From: Trueperaceae bacterium
GTDB lineage: Bacteria; Deinococcota; Deinococci; Deinococcales; Trueperaceae
Direction of reading: 5' to 3'
Length of the DNA: 64,000 bases
NCBI GenBank assembly: GCA_036381595.1
Contig: DASVCN010000023.1
Location: forward strand, 272,908-336,907
Shown: in pieces, positions 53,929 through 62,131 of the stretch
Layout of the letters: each line of letters starts with the position of its first letter
How positions within the stretch are numbered: position 1 is the first letter of the stretch
Translations under genes and position numbers: made by a program
Notes under the pieces: generated by a model
Databases searched by the model: none
The model's input: only the letters and a program-made list of their open reading frames with translations
What the model was told of the DNA's origin: nothing

Positions 53929-55460
53929 GCGTAGTGGACGCAGCCCGACTCCTGATGATCGACATCTCCGGACCGCGCCTCATCCCGGAGGAGCGGGCCT
54001 TCCTGTCGGAGCGGCGTCCCGGCGGAGTCTGCCTGTTCGGGCGCAACGTCGTCGACCGCTACCAGGTCGCCGAACTCGTGGCCGAGCTGCGTTCACTGGC
54101 GGGAGCCGACCTGCTCGTGGCCGTCGACCAGGAGGGGGGTGGGGTGGTCCGCATCCCTGATCTGCCCTACCCGCCCAGTGCCATGGCCCTCGGAGCCGCA
54201 GATGACACCAGCCTGACCCACGATGTGGCCGCCGCCACCGGAAAGGGGCTGCGGGCGGTCGGGATCAACGTTGACTTCGCCCCGGTGGCCGACGTCAACT
54301 CCAACCCGGCCAATCCGGTGATCGCCGACCGCTCCTTCGGCGCGGACCCGCAGCACGTCGCTCGCCACGTGGCCGCGTTCGTGACGGGCCTGCAGTCGGC
54401 GGGGGTGGCAGCTACGCTCAAGCACTTCCCCGGCCACGGCGATGTCGACGTCGACTCGCACCTCGACCTGCCCACGCTGGAGAAGACCCCGGAGATGCTC
54501 GAGCGACTCGAGTGGCTCCCGTTCCAGGCGGGGATGGACGCCGGTGCCGCGGCCGTCATGACCGCCCACATCCTGCTTCCGGCGGTCGATGCTGAGCTGC
54601 CCGGTACTCTCTCTCCGGCCGTTTCCGGTGCGCTGCTGCGGCAGCGGCTGGGCTTCGGTGGGGTCGTTTTCAGCGACGCCCTCGAGATGAAGGCGATCGC
54701 CGATCGCTGGAAGGCACCCGAGGCGGCCGTGCTGGCGATCGCTGCGGGCGTCGACATGGCTGCTCAGGTCGGTCCGCTGACGACCCACCGGCAGACCGTG
54801 GTGGCGTTGGAGGAGGCGCTGGCGCAGGGCCGGCTCGATGAGGTCAAGCTGAAGGACTCACTGGCAAGACTCGAGAGGCTCTCGAACGCCTTCCCGGGCA
54901 TCGGGGCCGACCTCGCCGCCGCCTTCCCCGAGGGGGCTGAGGAGCGGTTGCGCGATGCAGCCCGCCTTGGGAGCGTGGCCATCGGCGACCTCCCGCACCT
55001 GAGCCGCGGCTCCCGGGTCGTGCTCGTCGCGGCTGGCGCGAGCAGGCAGAGCGCCGCCACCCAGGCGACGGTGCGTCCCGCTGCCGGGCTGGCCGGCGAA
55101 CTGCGCGAGTTGGGGGCAGAGGTGGCCGAGATCGAGTACCGACGGGGCGAGGCGGACTCCGCGGCAGAAGCCGCACTCCGAGCGGCGAACGGGAGAGACC
55201 TCCTCATCTTCGCCTCCACCTCCCGTACTGCGCTCGGCGCGGACGAGCAGGCGCTCGCCATGCGCCTCGCGCGACAAGCGCCGCGCTTCCTCCACCTCGC
55301 CCTCTGGAACCCGTTCGCCGTCAACGTCGTGCCCGGTCCCGCGCTCATCACGTTCGGTTGGCGCGCCCGGTCGCTGAGGGCTGCCGCCTTGGCTCTCTTC
55401 GGCGAACTGGTGGTGACCGGTTCACCGCCGGTTCGACTGGAACCGGCGCGCCTGGCCTAG
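53925..55460 (+). CDS. nagZ: Glycoside hydrolase family 3, NagZ-like beta-N-acetylhexosaminidase
   Basis: 511 residues, no signal peptide, so cytoplasmic. The GH3 barrel is at about 1-330: VDQEGGGVVRIPD, the NagZ-specific loop KHFPGHGDVDVDSH with the His/Asp acid-base pair, and the nucleophile Asp in VVFSDALEMKAIA. A C-terminal alpha/beta domain (about 360-505) makes it longer than E. coli NagZ (341), like Bacillus or actinobacterial forms. It removes GlcNAc from GlcNAc-anhydroMurNAc, feeding AnmK. GTG start overlapping the anmK stop. Confidence 0.92.
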   Translation: MSVVDAARLLMIDISGPRLIPEERAFLSERRPGGVCLFGRNVVDRYQVAELVAELRSLAGADLLVAVDQEGGGVVRIPDLPYPPSAMALGAADDTSLTHDVAAATGKGLRAVGINVDFAPVADVNSNPANPVIADRSFGADPQHVARHVAAFVTGLQSAGVAATLKHFPGHGDVDVDSHLDLPTLEKTPEMLERLEWLPFQAGMDAGAAAVMTAHILLPAVDAELPGTLSPAVSGALLRQRLGFGGVVFSDALEMKAIADRWKAPEAAVLAIAAGVDMAAQVGPLTTHRQTVVALEEALAQGRLDEVKLKDSLARLERLSNAFPGIGADLAAAFPEGAEERLRDAARLGSVAIGDLPHLSRGSRVVLVAAGASRQSAATQATVRPAAGLAGELRELGAEVAEIEYRRGEADSAAEAALRAANGRDLLIFASTSRTALGADEQALAMRLARQAPRFLHLALWNPFAVNVVPGPALITFGWRARSLRAAALALFGELVVTGSPPVRLEPARLA

Positions 55461-55469
55461 CAGAGCTTC

Positions 55470-55487
55470 CCCGACTCGACCCGGTCG
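55470..55487. terminator. Weak stem-loop between convergent genes
   Basis: CCGAC-8 nt-GTCGG, 9 nt after the nagZ stop, in the 40-nt gap before the converging hydrolase gene. Confidence 0.3.
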
Positions 55488-55500
55488 GCCGAGGACGCCG

Positions 55501-56265
55501 CTAGCTCCTGGCAGGCCTGGCGTCGGCTCGTTCGCTCGATGAGGCTCTGGGGCCCAGCGCCGCTCCCACCAGGAACTCGAACGGCAGCAACTGGTCCGGA
55601 TGGTCGCGGAAGCTCATCTCGGGGTGCCACTGCACCGCGAGGAGCGGCGCTCCGGCGCTGGCCTCGATCGCCTCGATCAGCCCGTCACCGGTCCGGCCCA
55701 CCACCCTCAGGTTCTCGCCCAGGTGTTCGATCCCCTGGTGGTGGTGCGAGTTCGTCCGAAGAGCGGTCCGGCCGAGTTCGCGCGCGAGGAAGCACTCCTG
55801 TTCGAGGGAAACGGCGTGGCTCGGTGCTCCGCCGATGTCCACCTGGTCGTGCTGGATCATCTCCGGCAGGTCAGGCAGATGCTGGTGGAGGGTGCCCCCT
55901 TCGGCGACGTTGATCACCTGGATACCGCGGCAGACCCCGAGGACCGGCAGCGAACGCTCCCGAGCGGCCCGGTAGAGGGCGAGTTCGAACTCGTCACGGC
56001 GGCGGTCGACCTTGCCTAGCCGAGGCTCCGGCTGGCGGCCGAAGTATTCCGGATCGATGTCGGCGCCCCCCGTGAAGAGTACGCCGTCGATCCCCTCCAG
56101 GAAGGCGTGGACGAGTCCTGGCTCGAGATTGGCGGCGAGTAACGGCAGGCCGCCAGCCAGCGCCACCGCCTCAGAGTAGTTGCGGCCGGTGAGGGTGTCC
56201 TCCCGGCGCAGACCGCGGTCTCTGAACTCGGTGGAGGTCGTGAGCAGTATGCGGGGTCGTTCCAC
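55501..56265 (-). CDS. Class I glutamine amidotransferase-like hydrolase (PuuD family)
   Basis: 254 residues from GTG 56265, supported by a TACGCT element 6 nt upstream; no ribosome site. Peptidase C26-type pattern: GVLFTGGADIDPEYF, nucleophile Cys in LGVCRGIQVINV, THQH-like segment GGTLHQHLPDLPE, and His/Glu in AVQWHPEMS. PuuD hydrolyses gamma-glutamyl-GABA; relatives cleave other gamma-glutamyl amides. Beside amino-sugar recycling genes, a muropeptide-derived gamma-D-Glu substrate is conceivable but unproven. It lies 45 nt after the exported GH3 gene. Confidence 0.87.
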   Translation of the reverse strand: MERPRILLTTSTEFRDRGLRREDTLTGRNYSEAVALAGGLPLLAANLEPGLVHAFLEGIDGVLFTGGADIDPEYFGRQPEPRLGKVDRRRDEFELALYRAARERSLPVLGVCRGIQVINVAEGGTLHQHLPDLPEMIQHDQVDIGGAPSHAVSLEQECFLARELGRTALRTNSHHHQGIEHLGENLRVVGRTGDGLIEAIEASAGAPLLAVQWHPEMSFRDHPDQLLPFEFLVGAALGPRASSSERADARPARS

Positions 56266-56271
56266 GCCCGC

Positions 56272-56277
56272 AGCGTA
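56272..56277 (-). promoter_or_regulatory. Leaderless-type -10 element (TACGCT) for the amidotransferase gene
   Basis: On the minus strand TACGCT ends 6 nt before GTG 56265. The gene may thus have its own promoter despite following the GH3 gene. Confidence 0.5.
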
Positions 56278-56310
56278 ACCGCCTGAGGGACCATCGCTTG
56301 CCCTGTGCAC

Positions 56311-57996
56311 CTAGTAGCCCTGCATCCCCGCGCCGATGGGGAACTCGCCTACCGGAACCGGCAAGGTCCCGCTCGGCTGGGCTGCCCCGGTCAATATCGC
56401 GGCGGCGCCGCGCAAGTTCGAGCCGCGGTAGCCGTAGACTGCCAGATAAGCGTCGGGACGTTCGGGGAGGAAGCGGAGGTCGTCCGGGTTCCCCAGGGCC
56501 ACGACCACGAGCGGCCTGCCTGTCGCGGCGAGCCGTGCCTCCAGCTCCGCCGATCCGGCCGGGAACCCGCCTAGCCAGTGGTAGCTGCCCAGCACCACGA
56601 CATCGGCGCCCTGAGCCAGGCGGACCGCCTCCTCGATCTGACCCTGGGTGGGCCGCTCTGAGACGGTGAAACTCTGGACCCCGGCTACGCTCTGCGCCAA
56701 CACGGAACCTAGGTGGGGCGGCTCGCCGAACAGGCTCGGTCGCGGTGCTACTACCAGGACGCGAGCGTCTTCGGGGAGTGGCAGGATGTCGTCGTTGATC
56801 AGGAGCGTTGCGCCAAGGGCGGCTACCCGGGTCGCCAGTTGCCGGTGCGATTCGTAGTCAGGGGTCGGCCCGTCCCAGCTGGGACGGTGGCGCTCCGCGA
56901 CCGCTCGGCCGCGCGCGACCGCTTGCCGCACCCGCTCCTCACTGAGCCTGCCGCTGCGTACGGCCTCGAGCAGGGCAGCGTGCACCTCGCGCTGCTTCTC
57001 CAGGTCAGGCCCGAGCAGCACCAGGTCGGCGCCGGCGAGCACGCTCATCACCGCCGCCTCGCCGGCCCCGAAGTTCTCGTCGATGGCTTCCATGTCCATG
57101 TAGTCCGTGACTATTAGCCCCTCGAACCCGAGGTCGCCGCGCAGGAGACCGGTCAGTGCCGCCGACGACAGGGTGGCGGGCAGTTCCGGTTCGATAGCCG
57201 GGAAGGTGACGTGCGCCGTCATGATCGCGGGCACGCCAGCCTCCACCATAGCTCTGAAGGGGGGGAGCTCCACCGCCTCGAGGCGTTCCAGGTCGCCGTC
57301 GACGCTGGGAAGCGCGAGGTGCGAGTCGGTGGAGGTGTCGCCGTGGCCCGGGAAATGCTTGGCCACCGCCGCGACACCTGACTCCTCCAGGCCCAGGAGG
57401 TAGGCGCGGCCGAACCGGGAGACCGTGTCGACGCTGGCGCCGAACGAGCGGATGCCGATGATCGGGTTGTCGGGATTGATGTTCACGTCCACCACCGGCG
57501 CGAAGTTCATGTTGAAGCCCGCGTAGGTTAGTTCCTCGCCGGTAGCGCGGGCGACGGCGGTAGCCAGTCGGGGATCCCCAGTTGCAGCCAGGGCCATGTT
57601 TCCGGGGAAGATGGTCGCGTCATCGACCCGGTAGGTGGTGAACGGACCTCCCTCCTGGTCGATGCCGAACAGCAGGGGATAGTCTGCCGCCTCCTGCAAG
57701 GCGCGGGTCGCCTCCCGCGCGGCCCGCGTGGAGGGCACGTTGCTGGGGTAGATGAGGAAGCCGGCTGGCTCGAACTCTTCGAGCCGCTCGAGCGGCGCTT
57801 CGGCGCCGGGGTAAGCGAGCAGAAGCAGCCGACCCACCAGCTCCTCGGCCGGCACCTGTTGAGCGAGAGCAGCGAAGGGTGCCGAGCAGAGGATCAGCAC
57901 GATCAGCATGCGCACGGCGCCTTGGAGAGGCCCGAAGATCGAGGGATTCTCGGCAGCAGTCATCTCGCTACCGTCGTTCGGGGTCGAGTAGGTCAC
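56311..57996 (-). CDS. Exported glycoside hydrolase family 3 (NagZ-related)
   Basis: 561 residues. A hydrophobic export signal (VRMLIVLILCSAPFAALAQQ) is at about 28-47 after a 27-residue hydrophilic tail. GH3 motifs: FGIDQEGGPFTTYRVDD, AKHFPGHGDTSTDSH and IVTDYMDMEAIDENFG, then a C-terminal alpha/beta domain (about 390-555). It is probably periplasmic or envelope-bound and acts on murein or chitin-type beta-N-acetylglucosaminides. GTG 57996 is favoured over ATG 57909 because a TAGACT element lies 6 nt upstream; the shorter start would give a standard signal peptide. Confidence 0.88.
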   Translation of the reverse strand: MTYSTPNDGSEMTAAENPSIFGPLQGAVRMLIVLILCSAPFAALAQQVPAEELVGRLLLLAYPGAEAPLERLEEFEPAGFLIYPSNVPSTRAAREATRALQEAADYPLLFGIDQEGGPFTTYRVDDATIFPGNMALAATGDPRLATAVARATGEELTYAGFNMNFAPVVDVNINPDNPIIGIRSFGASVDTVSRFGRAYLLGLEESGVAAVAKHFPGHGDTSTDSHLALPSVDGDLERLEAVELPPFRAMVEAGVPAIMTAHVTFPAIEPELPATLSSAALTGLLRGDLGFEGLIVTDYMDMEAIDENFGAGEAAVMSVLAGADLVLLGPDLEKQREVHAALLEAVRSGRLSEERVRQAVARGRAVAERHRPSWDGPTPDYESHRQLATRVAALGATLLINDDILPLPEDARVLVVAPRPSLFGEPPHLGSVLAQSVAGVQSFTVSERPTQGQIEEAVRLAQGADVVVLGSYHWLGGFPAGSAELEARLAATGRPLVVVALGNPDDLRFLPERPDAYLAVYGYRGSNLRGAAAILTGAAQPSGTLPVPVGEFPIGAGMQGY

Positions 57997-58002
57997 CCGG
58001 GC

Positions 58003-58008
58003 AGTCTA
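58003..58008 (-). promoter_or_regulatory. Leaderless-type -10 element (TAGACT) for the exported GH3
   Basis: On the minus strand TAGACT ends 6 nt before GTG 57996, the same hexamer and spacing as at 1508. Confidence 0.55.
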
Positions 58009-58113
58009 TCGAGCCATCGGCTGTCCGTCTGCCCAACTCTTCGGACATAGGGCGTGTGTCTGGCCGCTGCCCCCGGTGCGTCGGACCGCCGAACTGTGGT
58101 TCTCGCGGCTTGT

Positions 58114-58142
58114 TTGACCCGTCCCCGACACCGGAGTATCGT
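58114..58142 (+). promoter_or_regulatory. Sigma-70-type promoter of the second sugar importer
   Basis: -35 TTGACC (58114-58119), 17-nt spacer, -10 TATCGT (58137-58142), giving a start near 58149 and a leader of about 42 nt. The best full -35/-10 promoter in the window, in locally AT-rich sequence. Confidence 0.7.
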
Positions 58143-58155
58143 TATGCGAGCAAAA

Positions 58156-58167
58156 AATACAGGTATT
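58156..58167 (+). promoter_or_regulatory. Candidate operator AATAC-AG-GTATT
   Basis: A perfect inverted repeat with 5-bp arms located about +8 to +19 from the predicted transcription start, a position suited to a repressor. Confidence 0.45.
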
Positions 58168-58190
58168 CAAGGAAGCGAAGGAAGGTAGTG

Positions 58191-59444
58191 ATGTCAAAAC
58201 CGTTGAAGTCCATCCTCCTGTTCTCCCTGCTGGCGAGCTTCACGCTGGCGCAGACCGAGATCGAGTTCGCCACCTGGGGCGGCACCGAAGACCTGGCTAT
58301 CTACGAGGACCTGATCGCCGAGTTCGAGGCCGAGCACCCGGAGATCGACATCGTCCTCAACCACATCCCCTCTGCCGGGGACTACGAACAGAACCTCGCC
58401 ACTCTGATCGCTGCGGGCGCCGCCCCCGACGTCTTCTTCATAAACAACATCTCGCTTCCGGGCTTCGCCGCCCAGGGCGCCTTCATGCCGCTCGAGGAGT
58501 TCGCCGGCGAGGAGTTCCTCTCGGACTTCTTCGAGGGCCACCTCGACGCCTTCCGTTATCAGGGTGAGCTGATGGCGATCCCGCGTGATATCTCGAACCT
58601 GGTGCTCTTCTACAACCAGGATATGTTCGAGGAGGCGGGCATCGAACCGCCAACCGACGACTGGACTTGGGATGACTTCCTCTCCGCCGCTCAAGCGCTC
58701 ACCCAGGACACCGATGGCGACGGCCAGGTCGACCAGTTCGGTTTCGGCTACTCCACCTACTACCTGTTCTGGCAACCGTGGGTCTGGTCCAATGGCGGTG
58801 AGTTCTTCGCCGAGGACCACAGCGAGTTCACCCTCGACCAGGGCGCCGGGCTCGAAGGACTGCAGTACTACGTGGACCTGCGCTGCGAGGAGAACGTGGC
58901 CCCCACCTCCGAACAGGCCGCCGAGCGCAATGCCGCCAGCATGTTCGCCGAGGGTGACGCCGCGATGATCGTCGACGGTCGCTGGCGCGTGGCGCCCCTC
59001 AACAGCGATCCGGCTGTCGACTTCCAGTGGGACGTCGCCCTCTTCCCCCACGGCGAAGCAGGTTCGATCGTCGACATCGACGGGTCGGGATGGGGTATCT
59101 CGAGCAGCAGTGACGCGCCCGAGGCGGCCTGGGAGTTCATCCAGTTCGTTTCCTCACCCGAGGCGATGGAGCGGTGGACCGAAGCAGGCATCATCATCCC
59201 GGCGCGTCGCAGTGTTGGACTGAGTCAGTCGTTCATCACCCCCGACGTCCCGCCTGCAAGCGATGAAGTGTTCATCGAGGCGAACGAGACGGCAATCCCG
59301 ACCGAGACCTTCGAGGGCTGGGGCGAGTTCGTCAACCTCCTGAACGAGGGCATGAGCGAAGTGTGGCTCTGCGAGACGTCGGTCGAGGAGGGTCTCTCGA
59401 TCATCCAGGAGGACGTCGAAGACCTCCTGTCCGACTACCAGTAG
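58191..59444 (+). CDS. Sugar ABC importer substrate-binding protein
   Basis: 417 residues from ATG 58191 (ribosome site GAAGGAAGG). Sec signal LKSILLFSLLASFTLAQ without lipobox cysteine. Family 1 sugar-binding pattern: IEFATWGGTEDLAIYEDLIA, LIAAGAAPDVFFINNISLPG, LMAIPRDISNLVLFYNQDMF and MIVDGRWRVAPL. The position next to NagZ/AnmK genes suggests N-acetylglucosamine-type or murein-derived sugars, but the sugar is not readable from sequence. A permease pair follows after a stem-loop. Confidence 0.92.
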   Translation: MSKPLKSILLFSLLASFTLAQTEIEFATWGGTEDLAIYEDLIAEFEAEHPEIDIVLNHIPSAGDYEQNLATLIAAGAAPDVFFINNISLPGFAAQGAFMPLEEFAGEEFLSDFFEGHLDAFRYQGELMAIPRDISNLVLFYNQDMFEEAGIEPPTDDWTWDDFLSAAQALTQDTDGDGQVDQFGFGYSTYYLFWQPWVWSNGGEFFAEDHSEFTLDQGAGLEGLQYYVDLRCEENVAPTSEQAAERNAASMFAEGDAAMIVDGRWRVAPLNSDPAVDFQWDVALFPHGEAGSIVDIDGSGWGISSSSDAPEAAWEFIQFVSSPEAMERWTEAGIIIPARRSVGLSQSFITPDVPPASDEVFIEANETAIPTETFEGWGEFVNLLNEGMSEVWLCETSVEEGLSIIQEDVEDLLSDYQ

Positions 59445-59455
59445 GAGTCGACTGA

Positions 59456-59484
59456 GGGTGGGGGAGAGGCCCTTTCCCCCACCC
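59456..59484 (+). promoter_or_regulatory. Intercistronic stem-loop after second sugar-binding protein
   Basis: Perfect 10-bp arms (GGGTGGGGGA / TCCCCCACCC), extendable inward to about 13 pairs with a G-U and a 3-nt loop, 11 nt after the binding-protein stop. A second small hairpin (GGCCGC-CTG-GCGGCC, 59500-59514) lies just before the permease ATG, which has no ribosome site. Confidence 0.75.
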
Positions 59485-59522
59485 CTAGCTAAGACCTTCG
59501 GCCGCCTGGCGGCCTATCTTCG

Positions 59523-60668
59523 ATGGCTACCGAATCGAAAGTCACAGCCGCCCGCACCCGCCGCGAGGAGCGTAGCAAGCCGGCGAACCGTTCCGGCGAC
59601 GGACTCTGGGCCGTGTTCTTCCTCGCGCCCAGCCTGCTGGGCATCCTCGTGTTCGTCGTCGGGCCGATCCTGATGTCTATCGTCATCTCGTTCACCGACT
59701 GGCGACTCGCCTCCCCGCTCACCGTCGCCTCGCTGCGCGACGCCTGGGTAGGGCTGGAGAACTACGTCGAACTCCTCAGCTGGGAGGAGGCGATCTGGTC
59801 GCCACTCAGGAATGTCGCCTGGCGAGCGCCGATACTGCTCCTGTCGGCAGCGGGGAGTATCTGGCTGCTGGCCCGACGGAAACTGAGCGTCGCCTGGGGC
59901 GTTGGCTTCGTTGTCGTGTCCCTGGTGCTGTTCGGTTACTTTGCCGGGCTGCAGATCGACTGGGAGGACCGGCGGTTCTGGCAGAGTATGTGGAACACGC
60001 TCTACTTCGTAGGGCTCACCGTTCCGCTCACAGTGGCGATCGCCCTGCTGCTGGCGTCGGCTCTGAACCGACCTCTGCGAGGTTTGGCTCTCTATCGCGC
60101 GGCCTACTTCATGCCGGTGATATCGGGCGCGGTGGTGGTCGCGCTCGTGTGGAGGTGGATGTTCAACCCCACGATCGGCCCGATCAACCAGTTCCTCGGT
60201 CTCCTGGGGATCGAGGGCCCGGGCTGGCTCAACAGTCGCGAGTGGGCGATGCCGGCGATCATCATCACCGACGTGTGGAGCAACGTGGGCTTCTACATGG
60301 TGATCTTCCTGGCCGGCCTGCAAGGGATCCCGCAGCACCTCTACGAGGCGGCCGAACTGGACGGGGCCGGACGGTGGCAGAAGTTCTGGAACGTCACCGT
60401 GCCGCTGCTGAGCGCCACCACCTTCCTCAACATCGTACTGGCGCTCATAGCGGCCTTCCAGGTGTTCGCTCTGCCCTACATCATGACCGACGGCGGACCA
60501 GCCGGCGCCACCCGAGTGCTCGTCTTCTACATGTACGAGCGGGCGTTCGACACGCCGTTCCGGATGGGCTACGGCTCGGCGATAGCCTGGATCGTCTTCC
60601 TGATCATCTTCGCCATAACGGCGGTCCAGTGGTACGCCAGGCGCAGGTGGGTGCTCCATGAGGAGTAG
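59523..60668 (+). CDS. Carbohydrate ABC transporter permease (MalF type)
   Basis: 381 residues. TM1 (LWAVFFLAPSLLGILVFVVG) is followed by two extra hydrophobic segments (about 95-145; APILLLSAAGSIWLLARRKL, then AWGVGFVVVSLVLFGYFAGL) before the core starting RRFWQSMWNTLYFVGL. The EAA loop is LYEAAELDGAGRWQKFWNVT. The same insertion occurs in the MalF-type permease at 6592-7692, so the two are probably of one subfamily. ATG 59523 sits behind hairpins with no ribosome site. Confidence 0.9.
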   Translation: MATESKVTAARTRREERSKPANRSGDGLWAVFFLAPSLLGILVFVVGPILMSIVISFTDWRLASPLTVASLRDAWVGLENYVELLSWEEAIWSPLRNVAWRAPILLLSAAGSIWLLARRKLSVAWGVGFVVVSLVLFGYFAGLQIDWEDRRFWQSMWNTLYFVGLTVPLTVAIALLLASALNRPLRGLALYRAAYFMPVISGAVVVALVWRWMFNPTIGPINQFLGLLGIEGPGWLNSREWAMPAIIITDVWSNVGFYMVIFLAGLQGIPQHLYEAAELDGAGRWQKFWNVTVPLLSATTFLNIVLALIAAFQVFALPYIMTDGGPAGATRVLVFYMYERAFDTPFRMGYGSAIAWIVFLIIFAITAVQWYARRRWVLHEE

Positions 60669-60671
60669 GGC

Positions 60672-61496
60672 GTGAAGCGCAACCATCCTCTGGCCACAGT
60701 GGGCGCACACGTCCTGTTGCTCGCTGGCGCCTTCCTGATGCTCATCCCGTTGCTCTGGACCGTGTCGACCTCGTTCAAGGCCCCGGGGACCGAGTTCAGC
60801 CTGCCGGTGCGCTGGATCCCGGAGACTTGGCATCCGGAGAACTACCTGGAGGTGGCCCGGCTGGTCCCGCTCGGGCGCTGGTTCTTCAACTCGCTGGTGG
60901 TCGCGCTCGCCTGCACGGTGGGACAGATGCTGACCGGTTCGATGGCCGGCTACGCTTTCGCGCGGCTGCGCTTCCGCGGTCGCGACACGGCCTTCCTGCT
61001 CTTCCTGGCGACGATGATGATCCCGCCCCAGGTGACTATCATCCCGCTCTTCATAATCGTTCGCGCCCTCGGCTGGTACGACACCTACCCGGGCCTCATA
61101 GTCCCGGGCCTGTTCGGCGCCTTCAGCGTCTTCATCATGCGCCAGTTCTTCCTGACCGTACCCGGTGAACTGGAGGATGCCGCCCGGATCGACGGGGCCA
61201 ACCATTGGCAGATCTACTGGCGGGTGATGCTGCCGCTATCCGGCCCGGCCCTGGCGACGTTGGGCACCTTCACCTTCATGACCTTCTGGAACTCGTTCCT
61301 CTACCCGCTCATCATCACCAGGCGGGAGGAGATGAGGACGCTTCCGGTAGGTCTTAGCGTGTTCCGCGAAACGTTCACGACCGAGTGGACCCTGCTCACC
61401 GCCGGTCTCGTGATGAGCCTGATCCCGGTGGTGATCGCCTTCCTCCTGGGGCAGAGGTACTTCGTTCGCGGGATCAACATGACTGGTCTCAAATAG
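60672..61496 (+). CDS. Carbohydrate ABC transporter permease (MalG type)
   Basis: 274 residues from GTG 60672, 3 nt after the previous stop. Six spans; TSFKAPGTEFSLPVRWIPET in the first external loop and the EAA loop ELEDAARIDGANHWQIYWRV are typical. The C-terminus is LGQRYFVRGINMTGLK. It completes the importer without a local ATPase gene. Confidence 0.92.
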   Translation: MKRNHPLATVGAHVLLLAGAFLMLIPLLWTVSTSFKAPGTEFSLPVRWIPETWHPENYLEVARLVPLGRWFFNSLVVALACTVGQMLTGSMAGYAFARLRFRGRDTAFLLFLATMMIPPQVTIIPLFIIVRALGWYDTYPGLIVPGLFGAFSVFIMRQFFLTVPGELEDAARIDGANHWQIYWRVMLPLSGPALATLGTFTFMTFWNSFLYPLIITRREEMRTLPVGLSVFRETFTTEWTLLTAGLVMSLIPVVIAFLLGQRYFVRGINMTGLK

Positions 61497-61514
61497 GACT
61501 CCCTGGGGCGGGCA

Positions 61515-61537
61515 GGCACAAGGAGATCCTGCGTGCC
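61515..61537 (+). terminator. Imperfect stem-loop after the importer operon
   Basis: GGCAC / GTGCC with an inner AGG / CCT helix and an asymmetric bulge, 18 nt after the last permease stop. No U-run. Confidence 0.35.
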
Positions 61538-61616
61538 GTACCCGCGATGGAGTGGCATCCCCGTGCGGTCGTCGTCTACCCAGCCGGATCGAGCACACCC
61601 GGCATTCCGGTCCACG

Positions 61617-61634
61617 CGCAACTAAAAGGTTGCG
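61617..61634 (+). promoter_or_regulatory. Operator 1 (CGCAAC-N6-GTTGCG)
   Basis: A perfect inverted repeat with 6-bp arms overlapping the predicted -35 of the SRPBCC-ArsR operon. Probable binding site of the ArsR-type regulator encoded downstream. Confidence 0.7.
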
Positions 61635-61658
61635 AAATGCACCGGTCTCCGCTAAAGT
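61630..61658 (+). promoter_or_regulatory. Promoter of SRPBCC-ArsR operon
   Basis: -35 TTGCGA (61630-61635), 17-nt spacer, -10 TAAAGT (61653-61658), flanked and overlapped by two identical operator half-site pairs. Confidence 0.6.
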
Positions 61659-61674
61659 GCAACTCGGAGGTTGC
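61659..61674 (+). promoter_or_regulatory. Operator 2 (GCAAC-N6-GTTGC)
   Basis: The same inverted repeat as operator 1, centred 41 bp (about four helical turns) downstream, covering the transcription start and ribosome site. Occupancy would block both initiation and elongation. Confidence 0.7.
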
Positions 61675-61676
61675 GC

Positions 61677-62129
61677 ATGAGCGATCGGATCGAGAAGAGC
61701 ATCGAACTCGAGGCCCCAAGGTCACGGGTCTGGCGGGCCATCACCGATCATCGCGAGTTCGGCGAGTGGTTCGGGGTGAAGCTGGAGGGGCCGTTCGAGA
61801 AGGGGAAGGTAACCCGGGGCCGCGTCACCAACCCCGGCTACGAACATGTGACATGGGAGGTGTTCGTCGAAGCGATCGAGCCGGAAACGCTCTTCGCCTT
61901 CACCTGGCATCCCCATGCGATCGACACGGAGGTGGACTACTCGGAAGAGCCCCAGACGCTCGTCGAGTTCAGGCTGGAGGAGACGGCCGGCGGCACGCTG
62001 CTCCACCTCACCGAGTCGGGTTTCGACGAGATCCCGGCCAACAGGCGCCAGGCCGCTTACCGCGGCAACGAAGGCGGCTGGACGGCCCAGATGAAGAGGA
62101 TCGAAAGCTACCTCGCCAGCAGGTCGTAG
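61677..62129 (+). CDS. SRPBCC (AHSA1-like) domain protein
   Basis: 150 residues from ATG 61677 (ribosome site CGGAGG). A single START/Bet v1-like fold: IEKSIELEAPRSRVWRAITD, then WFGVKLEGPFEKG, ETLFAFTWHP and LLHLTESGFDEIP, ending with a long helix. It has a hydrophobic ligand cavity by family; the ligand is unknown. Two nt separate it from the ArsR-type regulator, a very common bacterial pairing. Confidence 0.92.
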   Translation: MSDRIEKSIELEAPRSRVWRAITDHREFGEWFGVKLEGPFEKGKVTRGRVTNPGYEHVTWEVFVEAIEPETLFAFTWHPHAIDTEVDYSEEPQTLVEFRLEETAGGTLLHLTESGFDEIPANRRQAAYRGNEGGWTAQMKRIESYLASRS

Positions 62130-62131
62130 TC

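Noticed and set aside
59514..61205. 563-codon minus-strand frame across the two sugar permeases
   Set aside because: His/Glu/Asp-rich sequence typical of an antisense shadow of membrane-protein codons; the permeases are well supported.
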